From IMG/VR virus record IMGVR_UViG_3300031857_000168, positions 1-62,900 of that record: a stretch of DNA of 62,900 nt. One strand, given 5' to 3'. A model generated the notes under the pieces. It was not told the origin of the DNA and ran no database searches. It saw nothing but the letters and a program-made list of their open reading frames with translations. This document shows positions 61,425-62,900 of this stretch, one piece after another. The stretch is from a virus. The stretch's first letter is position 1, and each line of letters starts with the position of its first letter. The position numbers and the translations under genes were made by a program.

Positions 61425-61510
61425 CACGGCCTCCATAAAAACAAATCAAGGGCGCCCACAATCAGGGCGGCTATGTATACAACGGTGAACACAAGGGTTT
61501 CTAGTTTCAT
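61424..61510 (-). CDS. 28-residue membrane microprotein, right copy
   Basis: MKLETLVFTVVYIAALIVGA then LDLFLWRP, with one residue different from 3887-3973. The reading frame and the coupling of its stop to the next start are kept although the next gene is different, which supports real coding. Confidence 0.75.
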   Translation of the reverse strand: MKLETLVFTVVYIAALIVGALDLFLWRP

Positions 61511-61788
61511 GTGATGTCTTCCAATGCGATTGTGGGAAACACTAAATCCAACACGACGTCTGGGTCGTAGTAGCTCCACATGTTTTTATCTGAGGACCCT
61601 TTCCAATCCCATATAGCGCACTTGTGGCCATTGATTTTGAAAGCCCAGCTGTGTGTTACTTTGTCCGGGTCATCTTTTACATTAGGTTCAAAGCCTAGTC
61701 TTTCTACTATGTCCTTGTAGCTTGCCTTCAACACGCCTTGCTTGTATGAAGGTACGTAATCAATGCGTTCAATTTTTATGGCTACCAT
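61507..61788 (-). CDS. Unknown 93-residue early protein, right copy
   Basis: Near-identical to 3970-4251 (one or two residue changes). Same SD and neighbours. Confidence 0.82.
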   Translation of the reverse strand: MVAIKIERIDYVPSYKQGVLKASYKDIVERLGFEPNVKDDPDKVTHSWAFKINGHKCAIWDWKGSSDKNMWSYYDPDVVLDLVFPTIALEDIT

Positions 61789-61940
61789 AAAGCCTCCCCA
61801 TGAGTTTCAGTTGTTGGCGCCTGTTTACGTTTTACAGGCACAGGTCTTGTGACAAACGGCCTGCCTGCAGCAGGCGGGTAGTCCCGCCAACAGCAGACAA
61901 GGCCGTCGTCGTCTAACCAACCGTATTGCAGGCGGGTCAT
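61782..61940 (-). CDS. 52-residue overlapping protein, right copy
   Basis: Same frame and length as 4245-4403. Differences are mostly silent, with one L to P change near residue 33. ATGA overlap with the upstream gene is kept. Confidence 0.75.
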   Translation of the reverse strand: MTRLQYGWLDDDGLVCCWRDYPPAAGRPFVTRPVPVKRKQAPTTETHGEALW

Positions 61941-62242
61941 GTTGCGGCCATGTCATTGGCCCATTCAATACCATTGCGTTCAGCAACGTATTCGAGACTG
62001 CCTGCAGCACCGGGCCGCACGTCGTCTCTGCTTGGTATCGTGGTGCCCCAATAATCGACAGCACGTTCTTTACCGAGCAGGCAGTAGCCGTTCTTTATGG
62101 CGGCCATCATTTCGCGGCCGTAGCTGCCCTGCAGTTTCCACGCAACGCCGTTGTTGATGGCGGCCTGCACTACGTTGTAGTAGCTGAACTTGTCCAGTTC
62201 TACGTCGCCTTCCAAGGCGTCAATCAAGTCAAGGTCAATCAT
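61937..62242 (-). CDS. Unknown 101-residue early protein, right copy
   Basis: Homologue of 4400-4705 with two or three changes. Its start overlaps the stop of the extra gene 62239-62448 as ATGA. Confidence 0.82.
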   Translation of the reverse strand: MIDLDLIDALEGDVELDKFSYYNVVQAAINNGVAWKLQGSYGREMMAAIKNGYCLLGKERAVDYWGTTIPSRDDVRPGAAGSLEYVAERNGIEWANDMAAT

Positions 62243-62448
62243 GGTGTTCTCCTAATTTGAAAAACATTTGAACCGCAAGTGATAACAATCTCACCAATCT
62301 CTAACATCCATTGGAATTGTTCTTTCACCCATTCGTTTTTAATCTCATCGATGGTTGAATACTCAACTACCGAACCGTCAGTGCGAGTTGCAGCAGACCA
62401 ATCATTGCTGCGAACCCATTCGCCAGTGTTGTGGTGTACAAACTTCAT
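62239..62448 (-). CDS. Extra 69-residue early gene (right copy only)
   Basis: MKFVHHNTGEWVRSNDWSAA, a small beta-rich protein with a helical part (IKNEWVKEQFQWMLEIGEIV), missing from the left copy. The insertion is one gene bounded on each side by TTAGGAG, the SD of the flanking gene. Function unknown. Confidence 0.78.
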   Translation of the reverse strand: MKFVHHNTGEWVRSNDWSAATRTDGSVVEYSTIDEIKNEWVKEQFQWMLEIGEIVITCGSNVFQIRRTP

Positions 62449-62457
62449 GAGCGCCTC

Positions 62458-62673
62458 CTAATAAACAAGTGGCTGGCCGGTGTCTTCGATGTACTGCAGC
62501 CAGCGAAACACGTCAGCTACAGCAATCCAATCACCGCGAGACCCGTCCGATTGAACGGGCGCAAATTTAGGTGAGAGCAGATGTTCGCGGAACTCTTGGA
62601 TGCGTTCGGCGCGAGTGATGATCGCGTCCGTCAGTTCTGCCTTATCAACTTCAAGTTGTTTGATGTAGTTCAT
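62458..62673 (-). CDS. Unknown helical early protein, right copy
   Basis: 71 residues, matching 4715-4930. ATGA overlap with the upstream coiled-coil gene is conserved. Confidence 0.8.
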   Translation of the reverse strand: MNYIKQLEVDKAELTDAIITRAERIQEFREHLLSPKFAPVQSDGSRGDWIAVADVFRWLQYIEDTGQPLVY

Positions 62674-62900
62674 GATGTCTTCCTTGAAGTCACGCGAACG
62701 GTGTAGTAAGGATCGCCGACCGAGGTATTGGCCGTGATCAGTTGACGTGATGGACTGAACTTCATTGCGATCTTTTTCCAGTCGATGAAAGTCTTGCCGC
62801 TGCATTCGCTGACGCTGGCTCTGTGCAACAGGCCATCAACCGAAGCCAGACCGCTGTCGATCAGCAGGCCCTTGAGTTCAGTTTCTTCTTTTTGCAAGTC
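62670..62900 (-). CDS. Coiled-coil early protein, right copy, cut by window end
   Basis: This is the C-terminal ~76 residues of the homologue of 4927-5226; the N-terminus lies beyond the window. It matches the left copy apart from a few changes. Confidence 0.82.
   Translation of the reverse strand, partial: DLQKEETELKGLLIDSGLASVDGLLHRASVSECSGKTFIDWKKIAMKFSPSRQLITANTSVGDPYYTVRVTSRKTS

Larger units (their letters stand above)
57218..62900. repeat. Right copy of diverged terminal duplication
   Basis: Collinear with 1-5157 but with two extra genes (61101-61424 and 62239-62448) and scattered, mainly synonymous differences. The gene set and iteron cluster are the same. Its left edge is simply the point that matches base 1, in the middle of the primase-helicase gene. 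Confidence 0.93.

Noticed and set aside
1-62900. Exact direct terminal repeats of a linear virion genome
   Set aside because: The two end regions differ at many sites and by two genes, so they are not exact repeats copied within one genome.
1-62900. Temperate lifestyle with integration
   Set aside because: No integrase, recombinase or att-like core was found; the AlpA-like HTH alone is not enough.

Overview
The window reads as almost all of a tailed-phage genome infecting a Gram-negative host. The evidence is an HK97-fold N4-gp56-type major capsid protein, a large terminase, a ~790-residue portal, a GH19-type endolysin and a nested Rz/Rz1 spanin pair. Genes are dense, Shine-Dalgarno (SD) led and joined by many ATGA/TGATG/TAATG overlaps. 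No integrase, attachment site, reverse transcriptase, CRISPR array or tRNA was seen. The host cannot be named from the sequence.

The two ends are diverged copies of one region: 1-5157 matches 57218-62900 gene for gene at a few percent nucleotide difference. The right copy carries two extra single-gene cassettes. The non-redundant unit is therefore 57,217 bp, and the window is probably a circular or terminally joined genome read past its start into a second allele. A real ~5 kb diverged duplication is the alternative.

Layout. (a) 54373-58148, continuing as 58393-60459 or equivalently 1-3242, runs rightward. It holds small early genes, a GC-rich structured non-coding stretch, a primase-helicase, an iteron cluster that may be the replication origin, a VRR-NUC nuclease, an SNF2-type helicase and a zinc-ribbon protein. 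(b) 7047-3220 (and the right-end copy) runs leftward: small unknown early proteins, a DUF932 protein and an HTH/zinc regulator, under two promoters sharing an operator-like motif. (c) 7393-47454 runs rightward and is the late block. Its order is packaging and portal, scaffold and capsid, connector and tail fibres, two LamG adhesins, lysis, internal/ejection proteins, and two giant polyvalent proteins flanking a ferritin. (d) 54228-47456 runs leftward and holds a Cas4/RecB-like nuclease (DUF2800), a DUF2815 ssDNA-binding-type protein, a family A DNA polymerase, small DNA-binding regulators and many tiny coupled genes.

Three late promoters (7393, 13837, 32430) share a sigma70-like core, the same initially transcribed motif (CCTTGCGCCC at a fixed distance from the -10) and an intrinsic terminator just before the first start codon. 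This suggests that late expression depends on antitermination at a leader RNA. Other items of interest are a ferritin with a complete ferroxidase centre, FQRRQ linkers repeated between domains of a giant virion protein, SD-bounded gene cassettes that differ between the two alleles, and several conserved microproteins too short for routine gene calling.
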